Below, piece after piece: positions 38,400-46,266 of a stretch of DNA of 64,000 nucleotides. The stretch is from Veillonella montpellierensis DSM 17217. Its GTDB lineage: Bacteria > Bacillota > Negativicutes > Veillonellales > Veillonellaceae. Below the pieces are notes generated by a model. That model made no database searches. It was given only the letters and a program-made list of their open reading frames with translations, and was not told the DNA's origin. Made by a program: the position numbers and the translations under genes. Positions within the stretch are counted from its first letter, which is position 1. Every line of letters starts with the position of its first letter. The stretch is from contig NZ_KE384563.1 in the NCBI RefSeq assembly GCF_000426745.1, positions 89,938 to 153,937 of the forward strand. Direction: 5' to 3'.

Positions 38400-39332
38400 G
38401 TGTCGAATGAATGGCAATATACCGTATTGCGGGGAATTAGTTCGTTAGTATGCAAATTATCTTATAACACGATACTTTCTATAGGGGCTAAGCTGGGTCC
38501 AGTGTACTCGCTTATTGCAAAAAAACAAAAGAAACGGGGCATGAAAAATGCCATGATTGGCTTAGCTATATCGGAACAAGAAGCATCCGATTTAATGGAA
38601 CGACTATTTTGTAATCTTGGTCGCTCTGTCATGGAAATGCTCTACATGCCTAACTTGACGAAAGAATTTATCAAGGAACACATAGAATTACGAAATGCTC
38701 ATATTTTAGAGGCCGCCTTAGCAGAAAACAAAGGCGTCGTCGTCTTAACGGCACATGTGGGCAATTGGGAATGGATGGGCGCGGCCCTTGCTGCGTATGG
38801 ATATCCTACGACGACGTTGGTAAAAAAACAACCGAATGCCCAATTTACCAGACTGTTAAACGAATATCGAGAAATGGCGGGCATGGAAGTTTTTGCGCGT
38901 GGCGGATCTGAAGTGATTCGAGCGGCTAAGGCGATGAAACAGAAAAAACTATTAGGTTTTTTAGCCGATCAAGACGGCTATGTGAATGGCATTCCAGTTC
39001 CATTCTTGGGACAAGAATCCTCGGCTGTGTTAGGACCTGCTACCTTTGCAGAAAAATTTAAGGCCCCCGTAGTGCCTATTTTTTCATCACGAAAACCGAA
39101 TGGTGGGCATGTGATTGATGTGTTACCAATTCTTAGATATGAGGATACGGGTCATAAAGACGTTGATTTATATCGTTTGACGGAACGGATGATACAAGTG
39201 ACAGAAGACTTTGTTAAGGTGCATCCCGATGAATGGTTATGGTTTCAACATCGTTGGCGTACACAGCCGCATGAAATTATAGATTATGATAAAAAAATGG
39301 CAATAAGGGAGTTAGCTCATGACCAATCGTAA
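38400..39332 (+). CDS. Lipid A biosynthesis late acyltransferase (LpxL/HtrB family), copy 2
   Basis: The 310-residue protein has the H-x4-E motif TAHVGNWEWMG (His119, Glu124), the block GFLADQDGYVNGIPVPFLGQ and the C-terminal PDEWLWFQHRWR. It acts on Kdo-lipid A at the inner membrane. The start is GTG 38400, about seven bases after AGGAGGTG; GTG 38391 overlaps that site and is unlikely. The 3' end overlaps lptC by 14 bp. It is clearly different in sequence from copy 1 at 25239, which suggests two distinct secondary acylation steps. Confidence 0.9.
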   Translation: MSNEWQYTVLRGISSLVCKLSYNTILSIGAKLGPVYSLIAKKQKKRGMKNAMIGLAISEQEASDLMERLFCNLGRSVMEMLYMPNLTKEFIKEHIELRNAHILEAALAENKGVVVLTAHVGNWEWMGAALAAYGYPTTTLVKKQPNAQFTRLLNEYREMAGMEVFARGGSEVIRAAKAMKQKKLLGFLADQDGYVNGIPVPFLGQESSAVLGPATFAEKFKAPVVPIFSSRKPNGGHVIDVLPILRYEDTGHKDVDLYRLTERMIQVTEDFVKVHPDEWLWFQHRWRTQPHEIIDYDKKMAIRELAHDQS

Positions 39333-39849
39333 AAAAATAATAGCCTTGCTAGTGGCCATACTACTCATTATTGGTGGTTTTGGATATTATATATACCACT
39401 ATGAAGAACGAGCCGACATGACTGGGCAAAGTGGACAAATTAGTTTTAGTGGCACCGATATTCGTGAAGAAAAAAATGGTCAAATTATTTGGTCCTTATC
39501 GGCGGATACCATTGATGTGGACCCGATAACACAAGAGATACATTTGAAAAACTTGAAAGGTACGTTTTATCATAATGGAGTGACCACAAGCATTGTAGCA
39601 CCTGAGGCGCACATGACTAAGGACCATACAAATTTAGATATGACGGGTGGCATTCATGCGACGAATACAGAAGGGGCTGTATTTGATACGGCGACGTTAC
39701 ATTATGATAATAGGACGAAACAACTATCATCGGTAGGGGCCTTTTCCTATACGGGTAAGAATATTACGATTACGGGAGATCGATTAGTAGCCGATACGGG
39801 GTTACAGAAAATTTCTGTAGAAGGACATGCTAAACTAGCTAAGAAGTAA
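39319..39849 (+). CDS. lptC: LPS export periplasmic-bridge protein LptC
   Basis: The 176-residue protein has one N-terminal transmembrane helix (ALLVAILLIIGGFGYYIY) followed by a periplasmic LptC-type beta-jellyroll (SGTDIREEKNGQIIWSLSADTIDVDP; FYHNGVTTSIVAPEA). It links the LptB/LptF complex to the LptA bridge. Its start lies inside the preceding acyltransferase gene. Sequence identity to E. coli LptC is low, as is usual, so the call leans on the fold pattern plus position directly before lptA and lptB. Confidence 0.9.
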   Translation: MTNRKKIIALLVAILLIIGGFGYYIYHYEERADMTGQSGQISFSGTDIREEKNGQIIWSLSADTIDVDPITQEIHLKNLKGTFYHNGVTTSIVAPEAHMTKDHTNLDMTGGIHATNTEGAVFDTATLHYDNRTKQLSSVGAFSYTGKNITITGDRLVADTGLQKISVEGHAKLAKK

Positions 39850-39862
39850 TGGAGAAAAGCAG

Positions 39863-40582
39863 ATGAAACAATTACAAAAAGTAACAGGTATTGCATTAGT
39901 CGTAGTGGCTATGACGGCATCTGTATTAGCAGCAGGTAATTCGTCAAATGTCATGATTAGTGCAGATAGAATGACCTATGATGGCACGACAGGTCGAGCC
40001 GAAGTGCATGGCAATGTGGTGATTACGAAAGACGATAAGACGATGACGGGCGCTGATGGCTGGTACGATGTACATCAAGAAGAAGCCAGTTTAACTGGTG
40101 GCGTTAGTTTGATTGGCGATACTATGTCGATGGTTGCCGATTCCCTTCATAGTAGACATGAAACAGAATTAGAAGCTACGGGCAATGTTCATTTACAGAA
40201 AGACAATCGTCAAGTATTTGGTGACTCTGTTATCTATCATACGGATACAGCCTATGGAATAGTCGGTGGTAATGGTCGTTTAGTGGTGGACGATGCCACA
40301 TTAACGGCGGATCATATAGAAGGCTGGCTGAATGAAATTCGAGCAGAGGCGAATGGGTCCGTTACGCTATCGAGTCCATCGCGTCATATGTCGGCCACAG
40401 CCGATAGTGCTACCTATACGCAAACACCGGGACAAGACGATGGGGTAGCGTACTTGACGGGGAATGCACGAGCGATTCAACAGGGCAATGTATTGAATGC
40501 ACCAGCATTAAAATTAGCCATGAAAGATAATTCAGCGGAAACTGTTGGCGGTCGTAGCACATTGATTATTGCTCCCCGATAA
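39863..40582 (+). CDS. lptA: LPS transport protein LptA (OstA-like)
   Basis: The 239-residue periplasmic protein has a signal peptide (to about residue 23, VLA-AG) and OstA/LptA repeats: SADRMTYDGTTGRAEVHGNVVITKDD, EASLTGGVSLIGDTMSMVADSLH, ATGNVHLQKDNRQVFGDS and TADHIEGWLNEIRAEANGSVTL. It polymerises into the periplasmic bridge that carries LPS to LptD. It is longer than E. coli LptA (about 185 residues), with one more repeat unit than needed for a minimal jellyroll. It is 10 bp ahead of lptB. Confidence 0.9.
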   Translation: MKQLQKVTGIALVVVAMTASVLAAGNSSNVMISADRMTYDGTTGRAEVHGNVVITKDDKTMTGADGWYDVHQEEASLTGGVSLIGDTMSMVADSLHSRHETELEATGNVHLQKDNRQVFGDSVIYHTDTAYGIVGGNGRLVVDDATLTADHIEGWLNEIRAEANGSVTLSSPSRHMSATADSATYTQTPGQDDGVAYLTGNARAIQQGNVLNAPALKLAMKDNSAETVGGRSTLIIAPR

Positions 40583-40591
40583 GGAGAATCT

Positions 40592-41311
40592 ATGTATATT
40601 GAAACACACAAGTTAGTTAAAACATTTAAAGGACGAAATGTTGTCAATGGCGTTAGTATTCGTGTGCAAGAAGGATCGATTGTAGGACTGTTGGGTCCCA
40701 ATGGCGCAGGAAAGACAACGACCTTTTACATGATTGTAGGCATTGAAAAACCTAGTTCTGGGTCCATCTTGATTGACGGTAAAGACATTACACGGATGCC
40801 GATGTATAAGCGGGCCGATGAAGGCATTGGCTATCTGCCACAGGAAGCGTCGATTTTCCGTACCATGACAGTAGAAGATAATATTCGCGCCATGTTACAA
40901 ACGACGACCATGACGAAAACGGCTATTGAAGAGGCGGTAGAATCGTTACTACAAGAGTTTCACATTGAACATGTTCGGTTTCGCCAAGGCATGCAATTAT
41001 CGGGGGGAGAACGGCGCCGCGTAGAAATTGCTCGCTGTTTAGCCTTGTCACCACGCTTTGTACTTTTAGATGAACCATTCGCTGGGGTCGATCCCATTGC
41101 CGTAGCCGACATACAAGGAATGATTCGCCATTTAAAAGAACGAGGAATTGGCGTTCTGATTACCGATCACAATGTACGGGAAACCTTGGGCATTGTTGAT
41201 ACGGCGTATATTTTAAATAATGGTGAAATTTTATTAGAAGGCTCGCCACAGGATATTGCAAATAGTGAGATTGCTAGAGAATTTTATTTAGGTCAAGATT
41301 TTCGCATGTAG
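40592..41311 (+). CDS. lptB: LPS export ABC transporter ATPase LptB
   Basis: The 239-residue ABC ATPase has Walker [17 protein letters not shown], the LptB-typical [21 protein letters not shown], signature [15 protein letters not shown] and Walker [14 protein letters not shown], then the H-loop [10 protein letters not shown]. It energises LPS extraction from the inner membrane together with LptF/LptG. It follows lptA by 9 bp and precedes the permease gene by 23 bp. Confidence 0.97.
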   Translation: MYIETHKLVKTFKGRNVVNGVSIRVQEGSIVGLLGPNGAGKTTTFYMIVGIEKPSSGSILIDGKDITRMPMYKRADEGIGYLPQEASIFRTMTVEDNIRAMLQTTTMTKTAIEEAVESLLQEFHIEHVRFRQGMQLSGGERRRVEIARCLALSPRFVLLDEPFAGVDPIAVADIQGMIRHLKERGIGVLITDHNVRETLGIVDTAYILNNGEILLEGSPQDIANSEIAREFYLGQDFRM

Positions 41312-41334
41312 CATGAAAGTAGGCACATAATTGT

Positions 41335-42423
41335 ATGAGATTATTAGATAAATATATGATAAAGGCGTTCTTTGGCCCCTTTATATTTGGCATTTTTGCC
41401 TTTACCAGCATTTTTGTGGGCACAGGCACTCTATTTAAAATTGCCCAATATGTAACAGAATATGGTGCTTCCTTGTGGCTCGTTTTACAAGCTTTTATAT
41501 TAGCCTTGCCTAGCATTATTACGCTTACATTTCCAATGGCCGTATTGCTGGGCGCTTTGATGGCCTTTAGCCGTTTGAGTAGCACTAGCGAAATTATCGT
41601 CATGCGTGCGGGTGGACTTAGCTTTCTACGATTAGCATTACCCGTGTACCTACTAGCACTCTGTATCTCTCTGTTTTCCGTTGCCTTTAATGAATATGTG
41701 GTGCCGCGAACCAATCATATGTATCAAACCATTGTTCGTCAAGATATTATGAAACAAGCCACACCGCAATCACAGGAACATATCGTGTTAAAGACGATCG
41801 ACAAAGATAATCTAACGGCCTTGATGTATGCTAGAAAGTTCGATGCTACTACGAAAGAATTGACTACGGTAACGGTGCAACAATTTACCAATGGTACCTT
41901 GTCACAAATTGAAAATGCCAATCGTGCTACGTGGGATGGGGAATATTGGATTATGCACGACGGCACTATATTTGATGTGTCCGCAGGTGATGGGGTTGAA
42001 CGGTCCTTGCATTTTAAAGAACAAAAATTACCGATTAGACAAGCACCGTCGGCGATTGCTAAAGACCAACGTAAACCAGAAGAAATGACGATTCGAGAAT
42101 TAAAGGAACAAATCAAAGCCTATACGGTGGCTTATACGAGTACGACGAAATTGGAAATGGAAATGTATCAGCGCTTTACCATTCCCATGGCGAGCTTTGT
42201 ATTCGCTCTAGTAGGAGCTCCATTAGGGTTACAAAAAACGAGATCCAGCTCCTCCATCGGTTTTGGATTGAGCGTTTTGATTATTTTTGCATACTATGGG
42301 ATTATGACCTTTACTGGCGCCTTGGGTAAAGGCGGCGCTATGCCTACGCTCTTAGCGGCTTGGTTACCTAATTTAATTGGTGTCATAGCGGGACTTATTT
42401 TGAATTGGAAAGTGTCTAAATAA
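41335..42423 (+). CDS. LPS export permease LptF/LptG family (YjgP/YjgQ)
   Basis: The 362-residue protein opens with LLDKYMIKAFFGPFIFG, the usual start of YjgP/YjgQ permeases. Six predicted transmembrane helices, three on each side of a periplasmic beta-domain (about 130-265), follow. The conserved TFPMAVLLGALMAFSRLS and the late FTIPMASFVFALVGAPLGLQ segments are present. E. coli uses two such proteins as a heterodimer; only one is encoded here, so it may form a homodimer or pair with a protein encoded elsewhere. It closes the lpxI operon. Confidence 0.92.
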   Translation: MRLLDKYMIKAFFGPFIFGIFAFTSIFVGTGTLFKIAQYVTEYGASLWLVLQAFILALPSIITLTFPMAVLLGALMAFSRLSSTSEIIVMRAGGLSFLRLALPVYLLALCISLFSVAFNEYVVPRTNHMYQTIVRQDIMKQATPQSQEHIVLKTIDKDNLTALMYARKFDATTKELTTVTVQQFTNGTLSQIENANRATWDGEYWIMHDGTIFDVSAGDGVERSLHFKEQKLPIRQAPSAIAKDQRKPEEMTIRELKEQIKAYTVAYTSTTKLEMEMYQRFTIPMASFVFALVGAPLGLQKTRSSSSIGFGLSVLIIFAYYGIMTFTGALGKGGAMPTLLAAWLPNLIGVIAGLILNWKVSK

Positions 42424-42596
42424 CATTTATAGATGTATAATTTGTTGATAGTCGCCCCTATGCATATGTGTTACAATGTAACTACTATAGGAGAGGGGAC
42501 TATAATCCGTATCAAGAAAAACGGTGATGTAGGTTCCCTATAGAGAATGAATCGAATACGTGCCGTAGAAATTGACTATGGCGGAAAGGAGGATGT

Positions 42597-43775
42597 ATGT
42601 TAGTAGGACTTGGCGTCATTATTATATTGGCCATCATGGGTGGCTTGATTGCCTACATAGGCGATAAACTAGGTACTAAAGTGGGTAAACGACGTATGTC
42701 ACTGTTTGGACTACGACCAAAACATACATCCATCATTGTTACGATTGTAACGGGGATTTTAATTTCTGCCTGTACCTTGGGCGTATTGACGATCGTGTCG
42801 AAAGATGTGCGCACCGCTCTATTTGGTATGGAGCAATTGAAAGCTACCATGCGCCAATTGAATAAAGATATTGCGGCTAAAAATGAAGAATTAGTGTCGG
42901 GAAAACAGTTATTGACGACAAAAACGAAAGAACTAGAAACGATACAAAACGATGTACAAGCGACACAGAAAGAATTAGCCGAAGCACGTGCAGCTAGAGA
43001 TGCTATGGGCAAGGACTTGGTAAGCGCCCAAGAAGCGTATGAAGAAGCGACACAAAAATTAGAGGACTCCCATAAGGATATACGCCAGTTAGAAGCAGTT
43101 AAACGAGATATGGAAAATCACATTTCCGATTTACAAATCACTCAAAAGCAACTGGAAACAGGGATTACTACGCTAAGAGAAGGTACTGTACTATTTCGCA
43201 TCGGTGAAACCTTATCGTCGGGCGTAGTGCAACCGGGACTCGATGAAACAGGCAGTGAAAATGCGTTGGGCAATATTATTAACAATACGAATGGCATGAT
43301 ATTGCGGCGCCTACATAGTGATGAATCAAAGAGTGTGCTCTATGTGAGTCGACAAAATGTGGCGACTGTAGCACGTGACATCGCTGCCTCAAAAGAACCT
43401 ATGTTAGTGCGCATTATTGCTGCCGGCAATATTATTTACGGCGAACCAACCTTAGCAGAAATTAAAGTATATCCTTATCGATTGATATTCCATGAAGGCG
43501 ATGTTATCTACACTTCGGTGATGCAAGGGGGAGGCAATGCACAAGATGGAATTTTGTCATTTTTAAAAGATGTAAATGCCCAATCAAAAGCGAAAGGTAT
43601 TTTACCAGATACGTTGACGGGGGAAGTAGGAACATTGTCGGGGAAAGAATTATTTGAAACCATTCATAAGGTGGAAACGATGAATGGCCCTGTCCAGATA
43701 CGAGCGGTCGTTACAGATGATGCCTATACGTCGGGACCGGTGCATATCCATTTGGTGGTCACATCGGCTAGTTAA
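42597..43775 (+). CDS. DUF3084 membrane protein with coiled coil
   Basis: The 392-residue protein has two N-terminal transmembrane segments (residues about 3-20 and 45-65) enclosing GKRRMSLFGLRPKHTSIIVT, the DUF3084 signature. A coiled coil of Lys/Glu/Ala heptads (about 80-190) and a C-terminal mixed domain of about 190 residues follow. AAAGGAGG precedes ATG 42597. The family is widespread in Negativicutes and cyanobacteria, and its function is unknown to me. It sits between the LPS export genes and a YqgF-like gene; the 173-bp gap before it contains only AT-rich sequence with an isolated TATAAT at 42501-42506. Confidence 0.85.
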   Translation: MLVGLGVIIILAIMGGLIAYIGDKLGTKVGKRRMSLFGLRPKHTSIIVTIVTGILISACTLGVLTIVSKDVRTALFGMEQLKATMRQLNKDIAAKNEELVSGKQLLTTKTKELETIQNDVQATQKELAEARAARDAMGKDLVSAQEAYEEATQKLEDSHKDIRQLEAVKRDMENHISDLQITQKQLETGITTLREGTVLFRIGETLSSGVVQPGLDETGSENALGNIINNTNGMILRRLHSDESKSVLYVSRQNVATVARDIAASKEPMLVRIIAAGNIIYGEPTLAEIKVYPYRLIFHEGDVIYTSVMQGGGNAQDGILSFLKDVNAQSKAKGILPDTLTGEVGTLSGKELFETIHKVETMNGPVQIRAVVTDDAYTSGPVHIHLVVTSAS

Positions 43776-43854
43776 GCGTGCCCTACACATGACCATGATA
43801 GGGCGTTGTATCCCGTTACCGTTGTAGTCGCTAGTTATGACGTTGTACAGGTGC

Positions 43855-43950
43855 GTACAATGAATGAAACAATACATGTAATAGTAGGACAGACCGTTTA
43901 TTGTTCAACATTGTACAATGGATAAAACAATCGACGTAATGAGTAGGAGA
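43855..43950 (+). repeat. Imperfect direct repeat, 58-bp spacing
   Basis: A segment starting GTACAATG at 43855 recurs in similar form at 43913: both read GTACAATG, then AAACAAT about 13 bases in, then GTAAT and GTAGGA. It lies in the 190-bp gap before the YqgF-like gene, and the second copy runs up to that gene's ribosome-binding site. A hairpin GCCCTA/TAGGGC at 43780-43804 follows the DUF3084 stop. Confidence 0.55.
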
Positions 43951-43965
43951 AAGGAAGAGGAGTGC

Positions 43966-44496
43966 ATGACATACTATATGGCCATTGATCCAGGTAATCA
44001 AAAATCGGGAGTCGCCTGCCTTTCTTATAAGGGAGAATTGGTGGATAAACGAATCTTGCCAACTAGTGAATTAGTGGCGTATATAGAAAACGTGGTGGCG
44101 AGTACATCCTTACCTCGCAATCGTGAACAATTTGATGGGGCAGTAACGCCCCTTTTTGATCATACGGGTCCTATACACATCGATCGCATCGTATGCGGTA
44201 ATGGGACGAATCATAAATATGTGTATGGCGAATTACAGACACTTTCATCTACCTATCATATAGACGTAGTACTATGCGATGAGGCGTATACTACGGAAGA
44301 AGCAAAACGATTATATTGGAAGTACCACAAACCTCGTGGGTGGCAACGATTTTTGCCAAAGGGGATGCGCGTGCCACCTGAACCGGTGGACGATTTTACA
44401 GCCTGGGTCATCGGGTTACGATATGTAACTGCAAGGCAGAAAAATAGTAAAACGAAGGTCCCTCATGGTTCGTGTGAAAGCACCGTGGGAAAATAA
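43966..44496 (+). CDS. YqgF/RuvX-like RNase H-fold protein
   Basis: The 176-residue protein opens MTYYMAIDPGNQKSGVACLSY. This is the first strand of an RNase H/resolvase fold with the metal-binding Asp in DPG, as in YqgF, RuvC and related nucleases. A second strand IDRIVCGNGTNHK and VVLCDEAYTTEEAKRLYW fit the same fold. Canonical YqgF is about 140 residues and processes 16S rRNA; this copy is longer, and its C-terminal tail contains a RGWQRFLPKGMRVPPEPVDD stretch. I chose ATG 43966 because AGGAAGAGGA lies just before it; the frame is open to 43918. It may be a Negativicutes-specific paralogue rather than the housekeeping enzyme. Confidence 0.75.
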   Translation: MTYYMAIDPGNQKSGVACLSYKGELVDKRILPTSELVAYIENVVASTSLPRNREQFDGAVTPLFDHTGPIHIDRIVCGNGTNHKYVYGELQTLSSTYHIDVVLCDEAYTTEEAKRLYWKYHKPRGWQRFLPKGMRVPPEPVDDFTAWVIGLRYVTARQKNSKTKVPHGSCESTVGK

Positions 44497-44531
44497 TGTG
44501 CCAGTAATCGTGAGCAAGAAAGAGGCATTGC

Positions 44532-45410
44532 ATGCACAATGAAAAAAATCAACGACGGAGTATTAAAAATTTGATGATTCGCTACATACTTATTATAGTA
44601 GGGGCTCTGATTTATACGGCGGGCCTAGAATTTTTCCTGGTACCCAACCATATTATCGACGGTGGCGTCGTAGGTATTTCCTTGATGGCCGCTAGCTTGA
44701 GCGGTATTTCATTTAGCTTTTTCGTGGTACTCATCAACATCCCCTTCTTATATGTGGGCTATCGGGTGCTAGGCAAATCCTTTACCGTTTCAACCCTCTT
44801 TGGTATCGTATGGATGGCGATTTTTTCCATCCTATTCCAGAAGGCCCACTACGTGGTGACAACGGACCCCTTCTTGGGCGCCATTTTCGGTGGCATCATC
44901 CTTGGCGTGGGCGTTGGCCTTATCATTCGTAATGGCGGCTCTCTAGATGGATCCGAAGTGGTGGCAATCATCTTTGATAAAAGGAGCAGTTTTTCCGTAG
45001 GCGAAGTAGTGATGGCCTTGAACTTTGTCATTCTAGGTGCCGCTGGGTTCGTATACAGTTGGAACAGTGCCATGTATTCATTGATTGCCTACTTCATCGC
45101 CTATAAAATGATCGACATTACGATTACCGGCTTAGAAGAATCAAAAGGCGTTATGATTATCACCGATGAAGATAAAGCGGGGGCCATTTCCGATGCGTTG
45201 AATGCACGCCTAGGTCGCGGAGTCACCGTTATCTATGGTGAAGGCGGTTATTTGAAACAACCCAAACGGATATTATATTCCGTAGTGACCCGTCTTGAAA
45301 TTATAAAACTGAAAGACATTGTATATGAACAAGACGACAAAGCGTTTATTACGATTAGTGACGTACATGACGTGTTTGGCGGACAATTTCAAAAGAAAAA
45401 TATTCATTAA
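44532..45410 (+). CDS. YitT family membrane protein
   Basis: The 292-residue protein has five to six N-terminal transmembrane helices with YitT motifs (AGLEFFLVPNHIIDGGVVGISLM; LGVGVGLIIRNGGSLDGSEVVAI) and a C-terminal DUF2179 domain (residues about 205-285: GVMIITDEDKAGAISDALNARLGRGVTVIYGEGGY). The role of the family is not settled. Codon use is richer in G and C than in the flanking genes, which also holds for lepB next door. It is preceded by AAGAAAGAGG and followed 37 bp later by lepB. Confidence 0.9.
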   Translation: MHNEKNQRRSIKNLMIRYILIIVGALIYTAGLEFFLVPNHIIDGGVVGISLMAASLSGISFSFFVVLINIPFLYVGYRVLGKSFTVSTLFGIVWMAIFSILFQKAHYVVTTDPFLGAIFGGIILGVGVGLIIRNGGSLDGSEVVAIIFDKRSSFSVGEVVMALNFVILGAAGFVYSWNSAMYSLIAYFIAYKMIDITITGLEESKGVMIITDEDKAGAISDALNARLGRGVTVIYGEGGYLKQPKRILYSVVTRLEIIKLKDIVYEQDDKAFITISDVHDVFGGQFQKKNIH

Positions 45411-45447
45411 TGGTGAGCTGCAGAGAGTAGTAGAATGGAGATAGACA

Positions 45448-46041
45448 ATGAAAACCTCAGATAATTCACTAGGTCGTGCGGTTATGCACGAAGTATTCGA
45501 TTGGATCTATGCGGTGGTCATCGCCTTGGCGTTGGCCATGGTGATTCACATTTTTATCATGCAACCGACGCGCGTGTCGGGAGAATCGATGGAAAATACC
45601 TTGCATAATGGCGATTTTTTAGTGGTTACAAAATGGAATCACGTGATGCGCAAGGCCCCTAACTATGGCGATATCGTCATCATCGACAGTCGCGTGCGGC
45701 GAGATCGGTCGTGGAAAGATGACGCCATTGAACCGTTAATGACCTATCTATCCGTATTTCATAAGGAAAGTCAAACAAACCATGTGTGGGTGAAACGGGT
45801 CATCGGCAAGGCGGGCGATACCCTAGAATTCCGCGATGGTCATGTGTGGCGTAATGGACAAGAATTACAAGAACCCTATACAAAGAATGAAATCATGAAC
45901 TATAGTCGCACTACCCCCGTCGTCATACCGGAAGGCATGGTATTCGTCATGGGAGATAATCGCAATCATTCCAGTGATAGTCGATTCATTGGCCCCGTAC
46001 CAGTCGATCATGTGTTAGGCACAGTGGTGTTCGACTGGTAA
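45448..46041 (+). CDS. lepB: Signal peptidase I
   Basis: This 197-residue protein has one N-terminal transmembrane helix (about 20-38), then the catalytic Ser47 in SGESMENTL and the general base Lys116 in WVKRVIG. The last conserved box is MGDNRNHSSDSRFIGPV. It removes Sec signal peptides on the outer face of the inner membrane, including those of the many envelope proteins of this window. A short insertion between the Ser and Lys boxes (residues about 84-110) is somewhat longer than in Bacillus SipS. Confidence 0.95.
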   Translation: MKTSDNSLGRAVMHEVFDWIYAVVIALALAMVIHIFIMQPTRVSGESMENTLHNGDFLVVTKWNHVMRKAPNYGDIVIIDSRVRRDRSWKDDAIEPLMTYLSVFHKESQTNHVWVKRVIGKAGDTLEFRDGHVWRNGQELQEPYTKNEIMNYSRTTPVVIPEGMVFVMGDNRNHSSDSRFIGPVPVDHVLGTVVFDW

Positions 46042-46084
46042 CAGATGGATGTTGATACTGTGTATCAAAAAATGTAACAAAGTG

Positions 46085-46113
46085 TTTACAAAAAAATTTT
46101 TCTATGCTATACT
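46085..46113 (+). promoter_or_regulatory. Strong promoter of ompM
   Basis: TTTACA (46085-46090) and TATACT (46108-46113) are spaced by 17 bp, with TGC making an extended -10. It predicts a 5' leader of about 145 bases, fitting a very highly expressed major porin. Confidence 0.75.
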
Positions 46114-46150
46114 TACTACAGTAATGTCGATACCCCTATGATTTGCGGTG

Positions 46151-46198
46151 GATAAGATGGATATGAGAGGAAACATGGACACTCCGTAGAATCTTATC
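46151..46198 (+). other. Inverted repeat in the ompM leader
   Basis: GATAAGAT (46151-46158) pairs perfectly with ATCTTATC (46191-46198) across 32 bases within the predicted 5' leader of ompM. It could stabilise the message or bind a regulator. No known riboswitch class is recognised. Confidence 0.4.
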
Positions 46199-46266
46199 TA
46201 GTACAGATACATGAGGGCGACATACTCATATATTTTTTGTTCTGTATTAGAAAGAAGGAATGAACA

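Noticed and set aside
42442..42477. Promoter before the DUF3084 gene (TTGTTG/TTGATA with TACAAT)
   Set aside because: The spacing between boxes is 21-24 bp, too long for a sigma-70-type promoter.
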